From contig JALGAS010000008.1 in NCBI GenBank assembly GCA_023078685.1, forward strand, positions 2,356,001-2,420,000: 64,000 nucleotides of DNA, read 5' to 3'. Each line of letters opens with the position of its first letter. Positions within the stretch are counted from its first letter, which is position 1. Positions 45,024-57,518 of this stretch are shown in pieces. This DNA comes from Neopestalotiopsis rosae. Its lineage: Eukaryota; Ascomycota; Sordariomycetes; Amphisphaeriales; Sporocadaceae. The notes under the pieces are model-generated. The model ran no database searches, had not been told where the DNA came from, and worked only from the letters and a program-made list of their open reading frames with translations. The position numbers were made by a program, and so were the translations under genes.

Positions 45024-47388
45024 TTAAAAGCCAGAGTCTTCTTTCCACTCTCCGTGGCTCGATCCGGTTCCTCCTTTGCCAGCGGACCCAGCCAATGCTG
45101 CAGCGCCGGCCACACCTTGGCTCAAGTGGCTCGCGTGCTGCTCGGCATCTGAAGTGCCCATCCAATACAGTGAGAGGAACACTAGCAAGTGTAGCGCTAC
45201 ACAGTAGGCGGCAAAGAGATTTCGACTCGTCCTTGAAGCAAGCACCATCCGCGTCACTGAGTAGACGACGCGCTCAGGTAGGCTCATTCGCTTATAGGCC
45301 CGTGCTGACTCCCGACCCCGGAATGCTGCAAAAGGCGAAATATTTGATTCATATGCCTTTTTGTATCTGTCCATGGACAATCCAGGGTTTCCAGAGCCTC
45401 CCATCGCTATCGTCGATGGGTTCGGGTTGTTCGAGTATGCAGAGGACGAAGATGCTGATGGCGTGCCCCGGTTGTATGTTGACACATATCTTGTCTTTTC
45501 GTATAGTTGTAAATTGTCCTTCTGAAGTGCGGCTGTTTCTGACCGCAACTGAGATATCGTGCGGTGGGAGTCGGACAATTCATTTTCAAGTTGGTTTATT
45601 CTCTTCTTGAAGCGATCACGCTGAGCAGTAATCATTGGCAGCATGCCAGATCCGCCTCCATAGGCTTCGCCACTGCCACCATCTCGGGGATTGAAGCCAG
45701 AGATGATGGAAGACGTGGGAGAAGTTCTGCCGCCCCGTCTACCGGGCGCAACCGATGGTGCGTAGCGAGCATAAGTACCAGCCACCGAAGCACCTGATGG
45801 GAAGGCGTTTTGTCCCTCTGCTTGTAGGTTTGCCAAGTCGTTCTCGAGCTGGGTGTTGAGATTCTGGGCTCTTTCCAGATCGGCATTGGTCCTCGACATT
45901 TCTTCTTGCAGGTTTTCCAATCTGCTTTGCAGGTCTTGATGCGAAACCCGCAGTATAGTCAGCTCGTCACTGAGCTTCTTGTTTCGCGCTAGAAGCAGCT
46001 GTTCCAGCGTGTCGCCTTTACTCTTGCCGGCACCGCCATTAGAGTCGGCTTCTACCATCAATGCGTCATCATCGTCTCCCGTAGCAAACTCGATGCTCTT
46101 GAGCACCTCGAGCTCTTGCTTGACATCATCATAGTCGTGCCATTTTTGCACCTTGGCCTTAAGATTGTCCCGGTCTTCCTTGAGCAGGCCGACTTCTCTC
46201 TCCAGGCCTCGCAGCTTGGCGTCAATATCACGCTTGAAGCCCTCCTTCTCCAATCTGGCCGAATCGAGCTTTCGTATCAAGGACGAATTCTCGGAGCGCA
46301 TGCGCATGTAGTTGGGGTCGTCTTCGAGGGCAGGAGCTTGAGTGGACACTTGCGACTTCGACTGTGCCAACTCGAGGCGCAGCTGCTCGTTGCGTGCTTC
46401 CACCTCGGCAAGTCGTGTGCTCGTCCTCTCCAGATCCGAGTGAACCATTTCCAGCTCGGCGCTTGTGACGTGACCTCCGTGTCCCTCGGACTCGGCGTCT
46501 CCAGATCCCTTCAGGCGCTGATTGACTTCGTAGCTGGCCTTGATCTCAGTCATCAGCCTCTCCTGGTTCTCCACCTTTTCTTCCAGCGCCTTCTCCTTGG
46601 CTTCCCAATTGTCCTTCTTCTCTTCCAGAACAGCTGTCCATGATGCCTCGACCTCCTTTACTTTCTCGTCCAGATTGGACTCGAGTTGTTTTCGAGCAGC
46701 ACTTTCCGATTGCAGTTTCGTCTCGGTCTCCTCCAGCTGTGAGGTCAGCTTTGTAATGTTCTTTTGCAAGTGCTCATTTTCCTCGGTAAGCTTTGGTAGG
46801 GTGTCTTCAGACACCAGCATGGAGTCTACCGATGCTTCGAGCAGGGGATATGGGTCTGGCGCATCGGACAAGGCCGAGTACACCTGAAGAAACGCAGAAT
46901 TGGTTGACTTGGAGTGGTTCGTCAGAAGGTCGATAAAGGTTTGGTACGCTACAAGGCACATTGGATTTCAGCTCGACGTCCCATGCAGAAAGACGCATCT
47001 GGAAATAGAAAGCAACAGTACTGACCCTTTAGCAAGCCCTTTATTTCAGTCAATTTGGTCGCATCGTCCAACTTTCTAAAGTCCTTGGTCTTTTGGGCGA
47101 GGTCTTTACGTTGAACGGTGGAGTCTCGCTGGTAGGCGACAATGTCTGATGCCGTGTTGTCCAAGGTCGAGACCAGTGTGGTCAAATCAATGTCTACGGT
47201 CTGTCAGATCCCGCTCAAACGGCCCCGTACTCCCCCCTGTGCAGCAATGTTCTCTTACTTCGCCATGCGGATATGGCATGCTGAAACTTGTTGGTGCTTT
47301 CGACCGCAGCAGCAGACGGCCCTGAGGGCTTGTCCGCAGTCGCTGCCTCTGGCATGTCGAGGGCCGTGTATTCGGACACGTCGGCCAT
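45024..47388 (-). CDS. coy1: COY1/CASP-type Golgi golgin
   Basis: A tail-anchored Golgi coiled-coil protein of the CASP family that acts in intra-Golgi and Golgi-ER retrograde traffic. The exons are 47388-47259, 47193-47026 and 46948-45024 (introns of 65 and 77 bp), giving 740 residues. The N-terminus (FQHAISAWRNIDLTTLVSTLD) is the CASP start, and long Glu/Leu/Lys heptads span about 120-500. The conserved C-terminal block (GLSMDRYKKAYESNISPFAA, then RVVYSVTRMVLASRTSRNLF) precedes a single transmembrane segment at about 677-696 and a Gly/Ala-rich lumenal tail. Length, coil pattern and the C-terminal block agree with family members. Confidence 0.92.
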
Positions 47389-48384
47389 TGTTGGTGGTTC
47401 AGCTATGGCAGAGGTCGCTGCCTCGATGACGGCGGCATGAGCAAGTGAATGAAGCTCTGCGCGGATCTAGGAGAAATCTGCAATAGGTCCGAAGCTATTC
47501 AATCACTGAAATGTTGCTTCCTGTTGTCCGTCGGGGTTGGTTGAAAGTGCTGGACGAATATGGAATTTGCGTCAGCTTGTTGCCAGACGGGGACAATTGA
47601 ACGTGTTCGCTAGCAACGACACAGTTGCCAAGACACGCACATGCAGGGGTCCTCCCTAGGTGTAGGCAGGTGAGCTATGCTAAAAGAGTGGGGCAGCCAG
47701 AACAAAACACCAAGGCGAATCATCACGGGGCTCATCACCATTATCAACACATGCACAATCTGTCTCACACCTTGACGAAATCAGCTCACTCATTGAAAAA
47801 TGATGCAGGAAAATATGTGTTTCGCTTTTTGCAAATCATGTATTGACATTTAGGACGTCTTCTATCGATCAATGCTGATCTTGGACGAACCAATGGGTCC
47901 TAGAGTTGCCCTATCTCACTATGGACTCTGAAACCTAGAGAATTTCCATTCCATGCCTTTCTTGTCATCATTTTCTTGAAGTAGGTCGAATGCCTAAACT
48001 TCGATTTCCTAGCACAAGCAACAATTGCGCCCCTCATCCGAGGAATTGGAAACAGCCAAGTGTGCTTATACGTGCGGATCCCATGTGCCTTGAGGCTCAA
48101 AAGCAGATCAAATCCAGCGCAAACCATATGTACTTGCCGTTTCACAAAGGGGCTCAACGGACTTTTGATTTAACAGACCCCTCAGCTTTCTCCATTCTGC
48201 TGCCCGTATATCTTCTCCTTGTCAGTGATCGACAATGATGACAGCAAAGTCTCCATGTCGAAATGTCCACCGAAACAGCCACCCCATGTGTGATCATGAC
48301 CAAACCCCAATGCAAAAGACCACTAACCCCAGTCAAAAGATGCAACGTAGGCGGGAAAGCACATGAGCAGTCAGAAGCGGGAGA
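47389..48384. other. spacer between azgA 3' end and coy1 start
   Basis: 996 bp between two minus-strand genes. It contains the coy1 promoter on the left side and the azgA 3' end on the right. Short frames inside it show no family resemblance. Confidence 0.45.
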
Positions 48385-50710
48385 TTAGACGAAGCGGCGG
48401 ACCTCGGCCTGCATGTTGGCCGAGTGAATGTCGTGCGAGGCGGAGCTCTCCTGACTGGTGCCGCGAGCGCCCAGCTCAATATCCTGCTTAGGGACATTCT
48501 CCTCCTCGGGACCGCGGCGCTGCATCTTGCGGCGGAGCGCGCGCATCCAGGTCGGCAGGTCGCGCTCGGTAATCTCAAAGTGGTAGGCCTCCTTCAGGTG
48601 ATAATTCTCGGGCACCAAACGGTGGTTCGTGAGCCAGTAAATGAACGAGATGGGGACGTTGATGAGAACATAGATGAACATGCCACTGCCATTGTATGGT
48701 TAGCCCATTGCATTTGAAAAAATGACAAAATGCGTGGTAGGACTTACGCAATCAAGCCGTAGGCAACGCTGTAAGTCGCAGCCATCATGACCATGGTGAT
48801 AAAGGAGGGGAGGGAGTCGCCGAGATACTTCCAGTTGATCTTTACGACCTGTCGGATCATGGTACCTCCAACCTGATAACCGGATTTGATTAGTCGAATG
48901 ACTCAGAAATGGAGCGACTTGACTTACCAGAATGAGGGTACAACCAGTGGCCCAAGGGGGGATGGATGCAAAGACCGGGGCAAAGAAGACTGCCACCAAG
49001 AAACAGAGACCAGTGACCATGGCGGTCAGTCCAGTACGGCCACCTTGCATGATTCCCGAAGCACTCTCAATAAAGGCGGTGACAGGAGAGCATCCAAGAA
49101 ACGAGCCAATAGATATGAAGGCGGCATCAGTGCAGTAAGCGATCGTCGAGCGAGGAAAGTTTCCTTGATCATCGACAACGTCGGAGAACTTGGCCATAGA
49201 GTATAAGGTAGCGGTGCAGTCGATGATATCGACGTAGAGGAAAGTCAACAATGCTAGTGCAAAATGAAGTCCAGCACCGCCACTAAGGTCCCAGTCGTGA
49301 GCAAACGTTTCGCTGCTGATCGGACGAAAGGTGGCAATCTGCGTGAAGAAGTCCCATCGCTCATCACCCTCTTGTGTGCGGGGAAAGTAGGTGAAGCCGG
49401 TATCGCGCCTAGTCGTTGGTGAGTATGAATCTGGAGACGAGACGGGATGTGAGGAAATTCTTACATCCAAGAGAGGGCAGTGACCATGGCAATACCAATG
49501 ATGATTGCGCTTCTCATTTTGTAAACCATCATGACCGCAACAGCAATGCCGCCAAGGAAGATGCCAATCCACATCTACATGACTCTAGTTAGACGGTGCC
49601 GCTTGTTGAGACTTTGATACACCAAGATACTTACAGCGGGGTTTGTCATGATGCCCTTGGTACACATGCCCGTGACCGGATCCAAGTCTTCGGGGCGGCA
49701 GCCACCGATGGCAAGAGGCGTGGCAACTCCACCAGTGACGGCGCCAATTCCAACGGAATAGGACAGGCCGACCATGGTGAGAAAGAGACCGATGCCAACG
49801 CCCGAGGCCGTCTTGATAGTGGAGGGGATAGCTCTGACCAGCCACTGTCGCATGCCGGTGAGGGCAAGGACTGTGAAGACCAAGCCTTCGAAGAAGACGG
49901 CGGTGAGGGCCAGAGAGTAAGGGACCATGCCACTTCCGTTCACGCCAACGACCTGGTAGGCAAAGTATGCGTTGACGCCCATACCGGGACTGTCTGATAT
50001 TAGTATCTGTACTAGCAGTACCTGACGGGTCAAAGTTGGGAACTTACGCCAAGGCAACAGGCATGTTGGTGACGAGACCAAACACAAAACTGGCGGAGCC
50101 AGAGAGAAGAGCAGTAGAAGTGACAAGATCGCGTTTGAATTCTACAACATTGAAGTTAGTCAACGTTTCTTCAGATCCAGGTTGCCAATACTGACCAGTC
50201 TTGCACTGAATATAGGCAGGATCATCACTGCAGTTAGGATTGTCGCCGCAAACACAGTTGCCACCAGTCTCTCCAAGGATCTGGGACTGTATCGATCGAG
50301 TTAGTCTTCGAGCTACAAGTTCCCATGAAGTAGGCAAGCTATAGTGAACTTACGTTGACGGCGATGATGTAAGCCATGGTGGCAAAGGTGGTCAAACCAG
50401 CACGGATCTCCTTGATGAACGTGGTGTTGTCGATCTGGTTCGGCTGTGGCACAATTAGCAGATATACAAGATTGTCCCGCGCCAACGCCTCATCTGGGAA
50501 ACACCACGAGACTTGGGATACAAATCTGGGGCAAGATTCGGGGGAAGTCTGGATTGGAGGATGACGGTAAGGATGTTTACTTACATGACCTGAGCCATCG
50601 ATGCGGAAGAATCGGCCAACAGGAGACTCAATGAGGCGGACCTCGGCATCTGCCATCAGACCGCGAGCGACATCGCCGAGCAGGCGGATGTAGCGGGCAA
50701 AGAAAACCAT
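48385..50710 (-). CDS. azgA: AzgA-type adenine/guanine/hypoxanthine permease
   Basis: A proton symporter for purine bases in the plasma membrane. Nine exons: 50710-50585, 50443-50354, 50286-50196, 50141-50048, 49989-49635, 49574-49465, 49408-48928, 48872-48748 and 48685-48385, giving 590 residues, close to the family norm. The gene splices cleanly through APGMGVNAYFAYQVVG and GGVATPLAIGGCRPED, which belong to the NAT-fold core. The early loop holds a Cys-rich segment (GGNCVCGDNPNC) seen in fungal AzgA proteins. About 12-14 hydrophobic helices are evident. The cytosolic C-tail is charged and acidic. It has the most introns in this window. A GATA core in an inverted repeat lies 230 bp upstream. 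Confidence 0.93.
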
Positions 50711-50939
50711 CTCGCTGTATGGCGCGGTACACGAGAGCTGCGTGGCGTAGGGCGTTGCCTGCAAGATTACCTAACTGATGATGACGTGGTATTGGGGGTT
50801 CTTGGTGGAGGCGTCACAACGGACGGATGGTTTTGCACTGCGACGGATCTTTGCAGATCCGTCAACCTGAGAGTGGATGAAGATACCAGAACAGATCGAA
50901 GTGATGCGAAGAAGAAGTGAGAATGGATTGGGATGAGGG

Positions 50940-50962
50940 CCCTGACTTGATAAAAGTCAGGG
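50940..50962. promoter_or_regulatory. perfect 9-bp inverted repeat with GATAA in the loop, upstream of azgA
   Basis: The arms CCCTGACTT (50940-50948) and AAGTCAGGG (50954-50962) flank the 5-nt loop GATAA, making TGATAA at 50948-50953. Purine uptake genes in filamentous fungi are commonly under GATA-factor (AreA-type) nitrogen control, so a role in induction of azgA is plausible. It is inferred from position and motif only. Confidence 0.55.
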
Positions 50963-51197
50963 TTTGCGGGTTCAAACTGGGTGAATAGAGATCAACCAGG
51001 AAAAACGAAAGGTGGTACCAGATTGTTGGCAGGTCTCAACTTGGGGGATCGGAAAATTTGGTCAAGTCCTAGCTTGGCTTTTCGAAAAACAATCAAAGGA
51101 AAGAAGGGAATTACGGGGCACTCTGTTTGCAGAAATGTTCTGGCCAGCCAGGTGGAAGGAACCTCTGCGGCTGGCAGGTTTCCCGGTCGATGGCCTT

Positions 51198-51254
51198 CGT
51201 TGAAGACGACGATATCCGTTGAAGGCGACGGTATCAAAGGCGACGATGTCGACC
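51198..51254. repeat. 19-bp imperfect tandem repeat, about three copies
   Basis: Units CGTTGAAGACGACGATATC (51198-51216) and CGTTGAAGGCGACGGTATC (51217-51235), plus a weaker third copy to 51254, share a GGCGACG core that also recurs downstream near 51280-51310. They lie about 0.5 kb upstream of azgA. Confidence 0.7.
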
Positions 51255-54200
51255 TTGATTCAGTATAAAGAGAATAATGGTGGCGACGTCGACGTTAGAG
51301 ATCGTGGCGACTTACCCTGAGCGACCCAGGGGGGGACAAGGTCCTTGAATTGTTGGCTCCCAGGCAATTCAAATATGGCCTTTGGAAATTCGTCGACGAA
51401 AGACATAATACTAACTATACGACTATAGCTCACGGACTTGACGGGCCTTAGTATAATGATCATGTCGACCAAGCTTGGGGTCTGGGATATTGCATGACAG
51501 CCGTCACGGGATGCTCAGAGCCGAACAGCATGACTTCAATCGAAGCCTCGTTGTTTCGACGGCCGTTGGCATCCATAGAGATATGAAATGCACCATTGTG
51601 AAGAAGAAATATCATTTCACTATTCTATTATGAACAGTTGTGATCAGTGACGGGACATAGCACAGTGGTCAACGGTTAACAATGCCACGCAGACTTTGGA
51701 TGAGTGGCATAAGTTCTAAGGCACATCTTCTTGTCTTTTTCTTTGGTCATATGTTGTCTCGAAACTCCGATCATGCCGAATTCAAGCACGATCTAGGGCG
51801 ATCCAAACTATTCAACATACCGAACATGATACAGGGAAAAATATGTTGTGCTAAATATGCGGCTAAGCATACTTCATGCCGGATGCCAGGCGGCAGTAGG
51901 AGCCCGTGAAAACGTGTGATAGCCGCACGGGCAGGACAGGGATCAAGTCTTCGCATAAGCACGTTTATATCATATGCAAGTGATAAATGTATTCAAGGGT
52001 CGATCCCTATAGATGGAACGTTTTTCCGGTGCAATTTCCGTCAGGAATACTTCTTGCATCCGTTGTGTATGAATAGAAGGACAGGGCAAGATTTAGGTGA
52101 GTTGGGCTCCTTCGTGGCCAGGGAATTACTACCTCGATTCGTCCTTCAAGTTCCAGACTGGTCATTCGGAGATACAAGGAGTTCACTTCAGTGGATAAGA
52201 GTGCCTTTGGGGCTGGTAGGGTCACATGAGACAGTTAACACAAGTGATCGGTTACAGCGTCTGAAGTCGCACCCGGTACAATGACAAGGATTGTTGCTGA
52301 GTAGTTAAGATGATTAATTGGATGAGGATGCATATTCTTTGTGTATCCCGGCTCGTGTATGCTGTGTGCGATAGGTCTCGGAATGCGTTCTTGCAGAGAC
52401 GACTAACTTGGTGCTGCATATTATCAGCCTGTCTTATTTAAAAGCCGTTGTCTCTTGGCTATATTGGCAGATCTCTACAGTAATTTTTCCAAGATCCCCT
52501 GTAGTACCTTCCATCCTGTAATGATATCAAAATGATGGCAGATTCATTATATCTCGTCTGGATATTGGCACATTGACACCATTTTCACATTAGTTCACCG
52601 TGTGAGCGAATATACGTCTCGGCGTTGCCTATCTAAATCATACATAACAACCCCCAAAGCTGAGAGATATGTAAATCTATTACTTTGGATCAGTATTCGG
52701 CATCAGCACAGAGTCACTGTGATTCAACTTGACGGCCTCGACCTTAGGTTGGGTGCGCTGCAGGCTTTTCGATTCGTGCTCGGTATGCCAACCTACCTTG
52801 GTAATTTTAAGCGCGACGAGCTACAGAATAGGTCTCTGGTACGTAGAAAGATAAGTGTCCAATCATGATTCCCTTTGAGTGCCTGGGTATCGGTTCGATT
52901 TCGCCTGCTACTATTATGAGAAGGCACTTCCAAACAAGGACCTTTTTCACAATGACATCTACAGCCGAAGAAGCACAAAATCTGGCATGAACCAATAATA
53001 CAGATGAACCACAATGCTGGTCTAAAATCCATGACCTTCATCGATTTACCATGCCAAGCTTGAGAAATTGATTGACTCTTTGTGCAACATGCTCCCCTCT
53101 TTTTGTGCACCCTGGGCTCAGGGGCAAACTGCGGAGTTCAGCAGCAAACAACTCTTGTGAGCATCTCCTCTTACCTTTCCACACATCAGAACGTTTTATA
53201 GGTGCCTGGTAAAACTGAAGATCTGCATGCTCGGCACAATCCATCGTCGGTAGTCCAATCAGACAGACAAATGAATCATTCGATCTTTCAAATTAAAGAC
53301 AAGCATAACTAAAAGGCTTGTCTTGTACACACGCAAGTCAAGCCAGTAACCGCTCATATTCCCAAATTCACGTCGAGAAGAGCCCGAAGTGCCCAGATTT
53401 CCTTGAATTGACCCCTCTGCTTTCTACACTGTGGTTGATCAGCACAATGCCGTGTGCCAGCCGAAAAGATCCATAAGCTGCTGGCCAGCTCTGATCTCAG
53501 CCTTGCTACTTCCCAGCCCTCCTGGTCACTTTCTTGATCATATCATGGATAATGACATGAGCTGATGCAGGGGCCATAGGTTCACACAATCAGTCAGCCC
53601 CCAGACTTCTTGTTTACCAATGATTATCCTCTAACAAAACGGAGATCGTGCGATAGTCCAGACAGCCCGCTCATGAAGTCGGCGTGATAACAATCCTTCA
53701 CTCAAATATTGGTTCAGCCCCCATGATTATCGACAATGATGCAGTCATAAACCCTCCTTTCTGTAAGTCTAATGATGCACAAGAAACATGACGATATCAG
53801 TATTCGCTAGAGGAGCACTGACTGTGCTCTGGTCCCTCAGCCTTGCTAGGTGCAGATCTAATGTAGTATGACACGTGAAGGACCGAAGCACATCTTCATA
53901 GATCTCGTCGTCAAGCACGAGGCATGGTTGACAGCGGACCGGGGACTCGGCAGACTGTTTCCACGTCGTCGTCTTCTAGTCACGGGAAGATGCCTAAGGC
54001 AAGGACCTGCTTGGATTGTTTACTTCCACCACTTCTCGAATTCTGCAACTACCTGCAGCTTCCCTTGGACTCGAAGCTCAATCCAGCGCAACTGCTTTGT
54101 TTTATTTCTGCAAACTCAAGCTTCTGCCCACAGCATCTTCACCTATGCCCTGTGAGGCTTCACTCTCACTTTTCCTTTGCACATTTACACCTTGAGCAGT

Positions 54201-54657
54201 TCTTTTTCGTCTTGAATTTTCGTCAACGAAACGCTTGCCACTGTTTTCAAGATATCCCCAGAAGTGACCGTACAATCACCTCCTTCCGTCCCAAGATCAC
54301 CACATTTCGTCAAGGAAATCCACATTCCTTCCGAAGTCTACACCATCCTTTCTGGTATCTACCGTATCTTGGTGGGAAGCCATCATCACATTCATAAGGG
54401 AAGACTGAATCACCTCCAACCTCATGCCACAAAATCACTATCCGTGGTATCACAGCATGACCGAGTAGCCCGAGCATAAGAGAAGCAGCATCGCTTATCA
54501 TGCGCATTGCAACCAGAGACTGCGTGGCCACTCTTGAACCCTACGGCACGGATATTACAATATCTTCTGCCTCGATCTAATCCTCTACAGAAACCTGTCA
54601 ACCGACATCGTATCATCAAGTAGTTGCTTGGCGCAACGACTTCTACCAACACCCACC

Positions 54658-57111
54658 ATGTACGACGTCTACTGGAACGACGACAAGCCCGAGCTTGTCG
54701 GCGAGCGAAAGGCTCGCAAAGAGCGCGAGAAGCGTGAGAAGCGCGAGGCATCCGACAAGGCAGCATCAGAGAGAGCACCCTCGGTACGAAGCGACGATGC
54801 CAAGAACAGTAACAAGCGACACTCCTTCGTTTCCATGCCTGGTTCTGGTCACAGCGAGAAGAGCTTTGGATTTCTATCGATTAAGGGTCGAAAGCGCGCG
54901 AGCACAAACACTAGAAACTCGGTGGATGTCAAGTTTGCAGCAAAGGGTCCCGAGAGAGCTGCTGCCGATGAGAACAGTATCGTTGAGGGCATGTCTGAGC
55001 TTGACCCCTCACTAGGAGGACGAGAGCATGGCAGAGATGCAGGCGTTCGTGGAGCTCAGGACGAGCAAACGGCTGGCGACGAGTCCTGGCTTTCGATGCG
55101 AGGTAAGTGGCCCACCATGAAACACATCCCATTATGCCAGAAGCTGATAGTCGTCGCGCAACATAGAGTCTTCAGTCTCCCATTGGACGACCCCTTCGCT
55201 TGCCACTTCTAGTACACTGGCAAGCAGCTCACAGCGCAATTCGCGAAACTCACAAATCATGGCAGACGGTCGAGATTCTCGAGATTCGCGCAACATGGCA
55301 AACTCCAAGGTGATCAAGTCTGAGCACCATCTCCAACAGCTGGACGATGCATCCTCATTTGTCTCGCAGGACAAGGAGCTCACCATTTCTATACGACGCG
55401 CTGATGATAACGGCGACAATAGCGTCACGTCTGAAGTTCGCATCACTTCGGATGGCGAGAAGGCTCCCATGCCTTTCCTGAAGCCTCTTCAGCTTGGGTA
55501 AGCTCTTTCCTTCTCTGTTTCGTCTTTTCTTCTCAGAGTTTCCCTCTTGAAACGAGATCCAACTTACTAATACCTACTGAGCAGATCTGCCCACCGATAC
55601 GAGGACGTTGACACCTCAATGCTCTTGTCCTATCACGAGGCCGACTTTGACAACGGCAAGCTTTTTATCTTGCCCAACGACGGACAGGATTTACCCACCA
55701 TTTCGGCCGACTCTTTCCCCCAGAGCAGCGGAGATAATCAGACAGAGCCTCAGCAAACTTCAGCCATCATCGACCCGGTCACCCTTCCAGCTCCTGTCGC
55801 TCTCAACGCCCTTCCCCCTCCTCCTGGACCCCCTCCCAGAGGTCCCCCTCCTGCCCCTCCCAAGGGAAAGAAGACCAAGCAACGAACTTCAACGACCGCC
55901 GCTCAGAGTACCATGCCAACTCCTATTGTAAAGCATCAGGGACGAAAGGTCCGAGGACCTGTTCAGCCTCCTCCCCTGGAGATCCCCATCGTCCGAGACG
56001 CCGTCTGGAAGGTTACTGCCAACCTGGCAACCATGCAGAGAGACATCCTGCTGATGGCAGCTGCTCCTGCCGAGATTCTGCTTGCCAATATCAAGTCTGA
56101 CTTGCCCATTCTGAAGAATGGCCAGATGTACAAAGAGCTCGAGGCAGTCAAGAAGAGATGGATGTTTTCTTGCCTCAACCAGAACGATTCTTACGTCAAC
56201 TGGATTCACCAGAATAACTTTGATCCTCAGAACGTCGAGGAGTCGGCCAATGTCACACCCAGCGTCCTCGCTTTGTACGAGAGATCATGTGAGTACACAT
56301 TTAACTGCTTACATCACAACTTGCCTCTTTCCAATCGGAGATACCAAAGTTCTTTACTGACTCTCGCGCTGCAGCTTCCGCCACGTACCTCGCAGGTCTG
56401 AACCCGACCATCAGCTTGACCCAGATCTGGGTGGTCCCCACGCAGCGCGAGCTCTTCCCCAACGTGCGCCCCGTCAACGCCCCGAACCTGCAGGCCAACC
56501 TCGGCTTCGCCAACCTCGAGCCCGAGTCCTTCACCTCGGTCACCTGCCTGCGCATGGGCTCCATGCTGGCCGTGTACGACGTGCCCATCCTTCTGGCCCA
56601 GATCTACGACTGCCTCCGCCCCGGAGGCGCCCTGCACGTCGTCCTCATGGACCCGTGCCCCGCCGACGAGGCCTGCTTCGGCCCGCTGCTGCGCAAGTGG
56701 ATGGAGGACAACCTCCTGGTCGAGCTCGAGCGCCACGCCCGCACCACGGTCCCGAGCCGCGACGTGCCGGCCTGGATGAAGGCCGCCGAGCTGCGCGGCC
56801 GCGGCAGCCACTGGACCCAGTACCACGTCCCGGTGGTCCGCGAGGGCTACGACGGCGTCTACCGGCAGGACGAGACCCAGAAGAGGTACGCACCCGCCAT
56901 GGAGGAGGCGCGCTGCCGCGTCGTGCGCATGCTCTGGTACGAGATCTGGGGCAACCTCGTCCACGACTGCACGTGGTGGTGGGACGACGAGGACATTATG
57001 CGCGAGTGCGCCGAGTATGGCACCTACTTTGCCTACTTCTTCGTCACCGGCGTCAAGGAGGCCAAGCCCACGCCCGCCAAGAAGAGTGGTGACAAGGGCA
57101 AGAAGAACTGA
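54658..57111 (+). CDS. fungal protein with a degenerate methyltransferase-like C-terminal domain
   Basis: Four exons, 54658-55102, 55167-55497, 55585-56288 and 56375-57111, give 738 residues. The N-terminal half is charged and Ser/Arg-rich with a 12-residue proline run (PPPPGPPPRGPPPAPP, about residues 322-337), probably disordered. The C-terminal part from about residue 405 resembles a class I methyltransferase after the SAM-binding strand: FTSVTCLRMGSMLAVYDVP, then LRPGGALHVVLMDPCP. A recognisable motif I glycine loop is missing, which suggests loss of catalysis or a diverged cofactor pocket. The N-terminal start MYDVYWNDDKPELVGE follows a long C/T-rich leader. I cannot name a substrate; a link to LaeA-like regulators would be speculation. 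The last exon is strongly biased to C/G-ending codons, unlike the first three. Confidence 0.75.
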
Positions 57112-57483
57112 TTTTCTAGAAGTTTTTCCCTTTTGCTGGCTCGTGTTCCTGAAAATGACATTCGGGAGAACGACAAAGGGAAACTTGGAGAGGAAAGGTT
57201 TACTGGGAAGAACGGCTATTTGCTGGCTTTCCAGACCTTTGGAGTTTGGCTCACTGAGCACGACATATTGCGATTGACATTCTGAGGCGTTGATGGATTG
57301 ACATTTTTCAGCATTCACGGACACGACTGGCCCAGGACTTTTTGTTCCCGTAAGCGGTCATTTCTATAAAACCCCCCTTTCGTTTTGCACAGTCATTCTG
57401 AACAGACTTCGGGCGTATATAGACGGTTGAGCTCCATACCAGGCACTGGGAGTATGACAAACGGATGAAAACACAGGAAAATA

Positions 57484-57518
<35 letters not shown>

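Larger units (their letters stand above)
50711..54657. other. long divergent gene-poor spacer (azgA / methyltransferase-like gene)
   Basis: 3.9 kb. The left 700 bp holds the azgA promoter with its GATA inverted repeat (50940-50962) and 19-bp tandem repeats (51198-51254). The right 700 bp (53900-54657) is C/T-rich and looks like a long transcribed 5' leader of the next gene. The middle is AT-richer and shows only non-ATG frames. No gene is supported. Confidence 0.45.

Noticed and set aside
56314..57324. 336-codon open frame antisense to the methyltransferase-like gene
   Set aside because: It lies opposite strongly C/G-ending codons, which remove stops from the reverse frame. The sense strand splices into a coherent protein.
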